A DNA stretch of 64,000 bases, taken from assembly GCA_002423125.1 (NCBI GenBank), contig DIUW01000050.1, positions 1-64,000 on the forward strand, given 5' to 3'. A program made the translations under genes and the position numbers. Of the stretch, positions 61,168-64,000 are shown in pieces (position 1 is the first letter of the stretch; each line of letters starts with the position of its first letter). Below the pieces are notes generated by a model. The model did no database searches and was not told where the DNA came from. It saw only the letters and a program-made list of their open reading frames with translations. The DNA is from Legionellaceae bacterium UBA6148 (lineage in GTDB: Bacteria > Pseudomonadota > Gammaproteobacteria > Legionellales > Legionellaceae).

Positions 61168-63114
61168 TTGAACGATATGGTGAAAAATCTTTTTTTGTGG
61201 CTCATTATTGCTATAGTGCTTGTTTCAGTGTTTAGTAATTTTGGCCCGCATCAGGTGGGAACTGAAAAGGTTGCTTATAGCCAATTTCTTAAAGACGTAG
61301 AGCAGGGATCGGTGACGTCAGTAACGATTGAAGATAATAAAATTATCAAAGGTATGACCAAAAATAATCAACGGTTTGTGACTTACATGCCGGTACAAGA
61401 TCAAGCACTTCTTGGTCAGTTACTGAAAAGTAACGTTGAAGTCACAGGACAAGAAAAACCACAAGAAAGTTTCTTACTTCATCTTTTCGTGAATTGGTTC
61501 CCGATGTTACTGCTCATTGGCGTTTGGGTCTTCTTCATGCGCCAAATGCAAGGCGGCGGTGGACGAGGTGGTGCCATGTCATTTGGTCGATCACGCGCAC
61601 GTTTGATGGGGGAAGATCAAGTTAAAATTACGTTTGCTGATGTGGCAGGAGTTGACGAAGCGAAAGATGAGGTGAAAGAGCTCGTTGATTTTCTACGTGA
61701 CCCATCTAAATTTCAAAATCTTGGTGGTCGAATTCCTCGTGGAGTTTTATTGGTTGGTTCGCCAGGAACAGGTAAAACCTTATTAGCTAAGGCGGTTGCC
61801 GGAGAAGCTAAGGTTCCTTTCTTTACAATTTCTGGTTCTGATTTCGTTGAAATGTTTGTGGGTGTTGGCGCGTCTCGTGTCCGTGATATGTTTGAGCAGG
61901 CAAAAAAACAAGCCCCATGCATTATCTTTATCGATGAAATTGACGCGGTTGGTCGACATCGTGGAGCGGGTTTAGGGGGTGGACATGATGAGCGTGAACA
62001 AACGTTAAATCAGTTATTAGTCGAAATGGATGGGTTTGAAGGCAGTGAGGGTGTTATTGTAATCGCGGCAACTAATCGACCTGATGTATTGGATCCTGCA
62101 TTACTTCGTCCGGGTCGTTTTGATCGTCAAGTGGTTGTACCGTTGCCTGACATCCGTGGACGCGAGCAAATTATGAAAGTCCATCTATCTAAAGTACCTG
62201 TTGACGATGATGTTCAGATTCTTCCAATTGCTCGAGGTACGCCAGGATTCTCAGGAGCCGATCTTGCTAATTTGATCAATGAAGCTGCTTTGTTTGCTGC
62301 ACGTGCTAACAAACGTAAAGTGAGTATGATCGACCTTGATAAAGCGAAAGATAAAATTATGATGGGTCCTGAGCGTCGAACGATGGTTATGGATGAGGCG
62401 GAGAAAAAATTAACGGCTTACCATGAAGCGGGCCATGCAATTGTTGGTCTTAGTGTTCCTGATCATGATCCGGTCTATAAAGTCACGATTATTCCTCGAG
62501 GTCGCGCATTGGGCGTGACGATGTTCTTACCTGATCAGGACAGATACAGTCATAGTCGGCGGCGACTTGAAAGTCAATTGGCCAGTCTTTTTGGTGGTCG
62601 AGTGGCTGAAGAGCTTATTTTTGGTGAAGAGCATGTTACTACAGGGGCATCGAATGACATCATGAGAGCCACTGAAATTGCGCGTAAAATGGTTACAAGT
62701 TGGGGCTTATCCAGCTTAGGGCCATTGACCTTTGGTCAAGAGGAAGGTGAGGTATTTTTAGGCCGATCGGTTAATCAAAACAAAGAAGTCTCTGATCAAA
62801 CCGCCCGACAGATTGATGACGAGGTTCGTGCTATTATCGATCGTAATTACATCCATGCAAAACAAATTTTGACAGATAACGTCGACAAATTGCATAAAAT
62901 GGCCGATGCATTGATCAAATATGAAACCATTGATGCCGGTCAAATTAAAGAAATTATGGAAGGAAAGGAACCGTCTCCTCCCAAAGATTGGGAATCGTTA
63001 AAACTTTTAGATAAAGAAAAAGACAATACCCAAAAAGATAATGAAAAAAAAGTGAATACAACTGATGGTAATGTGACAAGAACAAATCTAGCAGATGACA
63101 TTCAAGGTGAATAG
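61168..63114 (+). CDS. ftsH: Membrane AAA+ zinc protease FtsH
   Basis: FtsH degrades misfolded membrane and regulatory proteins; in E. coli it also controls LpxC and so LPS amount. The 648-residue protein has two membrane helices (about 4-20 and 107-125), the AAA domain with Walker A GSPGTGKTLLAKA, Walker B CIIFIDEIDAVG and the SRH region, then the zinc site HEAGH (about residue 415). The C-terminal tail is Lys/Asp-rich. Start is TTG 61168, with GAGG 8 bases upstream; ATG 61177 is 17 bases from that site and less likely. Confidence 0.97.
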   Translation: MNDMVKNLFLWLIIAIVLVSVFSNFGPHQVGTEKVAYSQFLKDVEQGSVTSVTIEDNKIIKGMTKNNQRFVTYMPVQDQALLGQLLKSNVEVTGQEKPQESFLLHLFVNWFPMLLLIGVWVFFMRQMQGGGGRGGAMSFGRSRARLMGEDQVKITFADVAGVDEAKDEVKELVDFLRDPSKFQNLGGRIPRGVLLVGSPGTGKTLLAKAVAGEAKVPFFTISGSDFVEMFVGVGASRVRDMFEQAKKQAPCIIFIDEIDAVGRHRGAGLGGGHDEREQTLNQLLVEMDGFEGSEGVIVIAATNRPDVLDPALLRPGRFDRQVVVPLPDIRGREQIMKVHLSKVPVDDDVQILPIARGTPGFSGADLANLINEAALFAARANKRKVSMIDLDKAKDKIMMGPERRTMVMDEAEKKLTAYHEAGHAIVGLSVPDHDPVYKVTIIPRGRALGVTMFLPDQDRYSHSRRRLESQLASLFGGRVAEELIFGEEHVTTGASNDIMRATEIARKMVTSWGLSSLGPLTFGQEEGEVFLGRSVNQNKEVSDQTARQIDDEVRAIIDRNYIHAKQILTDNVDKLHKMADALIKYETIDAGQIKEIMEGKEPSPPKDWESLKLLDKEKDNTQKDNEKKVNTTDGNVTRTNLADDIQGE

Positions 63115-63970
63115 CCAGGAGTTTCGCAGTTGGTGCAATGCCTTGGATGTAGCAACACCTCTCAGTAAACCCCTCATTATGGGCGTATTAAATGTTACGC
63201 CCAATTCTTTTTTTGATGGTGGACGTTATCGTGATCTCAACCAAGCCCGTTCTCGTGCATTAACAATGCTAGAGCAGGGGGCTGATTTAATTGATTTGGG
63301 TGGGGAAGCGTCTAATCCATACGGTGGGTATGAATCAATCTCAGTCGATGAAGAGCTTTCTCGAGTTATCCCTGTACTTCAAACGATTCGTGACATAAGT
63401 GATGTATGTATTTCGATTGATACGTGCAAGGCAGAAGTAATGCGGGAAGCCGTTGCTGCTGGAGCCTCTTTGATAAATGATATTCAAGCGCTTGAGGGGC
63501 AGGACTCATTGCGTGTGGCGCAGCAGCTTAATGTTCCAGTTTGTCTAATGCATATGAATGGAACACCGCAAACCATGCAGGATGCGCCGGAATATCAACA
63601 TGATGTCGTTGATGAAATTAATCAATTTTTTAGCGAACGCGTTGAAGCATGCGTCAATGCAGGCATTCCTCGAGAACTTTTGATCCTCGATCCTGGGATA
63701 GGTTTTGGAAAATCGATGATGCATAACTTAAATATTTTAAATCATTTGCCCGAATTTCATCGACACCGCAGGCCTTTATTGCTCGGTGTATCACGCAAAC
63801 GTGTTATTGGTGATGTTTTACAAAAGCCCGTGTCTGAACGAATGATTGGTAGTATAGCGGCAGCTGTTTATGCTTCATTGCAAGGCGTTGCAATGATTAG
63901 AACGCATGATATTGATGAAACAAATCAAGCTCTGACAATGGTGAGTGCGATTTATCGCTACGAGAATTAG
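63095..63970 (+). CDS. folP: Dihydropteroate synthase
   Basis: FolP joins p-aminobenzoate to the pterin precursor in folate synthesis and is the sulfonamide target. The 291-residue TIM barrel has LIMGVLNVTPNSFFDGG (residues 27-44), the DLGGEASNP segment (commonly GGESTRP), INDIQALEG, and ILDPGIGFGKSMMHN; the SRKRVIGD segment near the end is typical. ATG 63095 overlaps ftsH by 20 bases; GTG 63107 in the same frame is an alternative. rlmE-ftsH-folP order is conserved in gammaproteobacteria. Confidence 0.95.
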   Translation: MTFKVNSQEFRSWCNALDVATPLSKPLIMGVLNVTPNSFFDGGRYRDLNQARSRALTMLEQGADLIDLGGEASNPYGGYESISVDEELSRVIPVLQTIRDISDVCISIDTCKAEVMREAVAAGASLINDIQALEGQDSLRVAQQLNVPVCLMHMNGTPQTMQDAPEYQHDVVDEINQFFSERVEACVNAGIPRELLILDPGIGFGKSMMHNLNILNHLPEFHRHRRPLLLGVSRKRVIGDVLQKPVSERMIGSIAAAVYASLQGVAMIRTHDIDETNQALTMVSAIYRYEN

Positions 63971-63989
63971 ATATTAGGATGAGAACATA

Positions 63990-64000
63990 ATGAATAAACG
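63990..64000 (+). CDS. glmM: Start of the next gene, probably glmM (partial)
   Basis: An ATG at 63990, 20 bases after folP and preceded by AGGATGAG, begins MNK and is cut by the window edge. In related gammaproteobacteria folP is followed by glmM (phosphoglucosamine mutase). The call rests on this synteny only. Confidence 0.4.

Noticed and set aside
1..64000. tRNA, rRNA, CRISPR array or prophage
   Set aside because: I found no tRNA-like cloverleaf with a T-arm consensus, no direct-repeat array with spacers, and no phage structural or integrase genes.

Overview
The window is a dense, AT-leaning stretch of a gammaproteobacterial chromosome. Protein families and linkages (ftsJ-ftsH-folP, minor-pilin trio, Kdo hydroxylase, PagP, fused MFS/spermidine synthase, and an ankyrin/cysteine-protease-like protein resembling AnkH/LegA3) suggest Legionellales or a close relative, i.e. 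a host-associated bacterium. This is inferred from family resemblance, not from a marker tree. I see no rRNA, tRNA, prophage, CRISPR array, intact transposase or Dot/Icm gene.

Layout. 0.2-8.4 kb: a small secreted Cys-rich protein, rmuC, ligA, and an oligopeptide-type ABC importer (binding protein plus two permeases, no ATPase gene nearby). 8.5-20.7 kb: dnaE, a secreted metallophosphoesterase, truA, glnS, cysS, adk, a thioredoxin-like protein, lemA, a rhomboid protease and xseA. 20.9-29.8 kb: a DUF4143 ATPase, then a surface-sugar locus: galU, remnants of ugd and a UDP-glucuronate-type epimerase fused tail to tail by a deletion, a HAD-like protein with a disordered tail, rfbBDAC for dTDP-L-rhamnose, and a polyprenyl-phosphate sugar transferase.

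29.8-38.6 kb: pgi, fabI, udk and an Smr protein on the minus strand; prmB, aroC, asd, a zinc-ribbon protein and the ankyrin protein on the plus strand. 38.5-44.8 kb, minus strand: a HIT protein, the MFS/spermidine-synthase-like fusion, parE, an Mrp ATPase and Kdo hydroxylase. 44.9-51.7 kb: dps, rnhA-dnaQ, an L,D-transpeptidase, a small MITE-like insertion, erpA, three minor pilin genes, a dicarboxylate/amino-acid symporter and a vapBC-type toxin-antitoxin pair.

51.6-64 kb: dapE, dapD, phhB and a hisC-like aminotransferase (minus) preceded by a 28-codon leader ORF; pagP; rlmKL and darP; an APC permease; yhbY; rlmE, ftsH, folP and probably the first codons of glmM.

Pathways. galU, rfbBDAC and the polyprenyl transferase feed rhamnose-containing surface glycan, while KdoO and PagP remodel the Kdo/lipid A part of LPS. 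asd, dapD and dapE belong to the succinylase lysine/diaminopimelate route. The most useful unexplained observations are a 180-bp element with perfect 17-bp terminal repeats and a 9-bp target duplication, the deletion scar in the sugar locus, the coupled leader ORF before hisC, two families of short dispersed repeats, and the AnkH-like protein. I do not find a clearly new multi-gene system.
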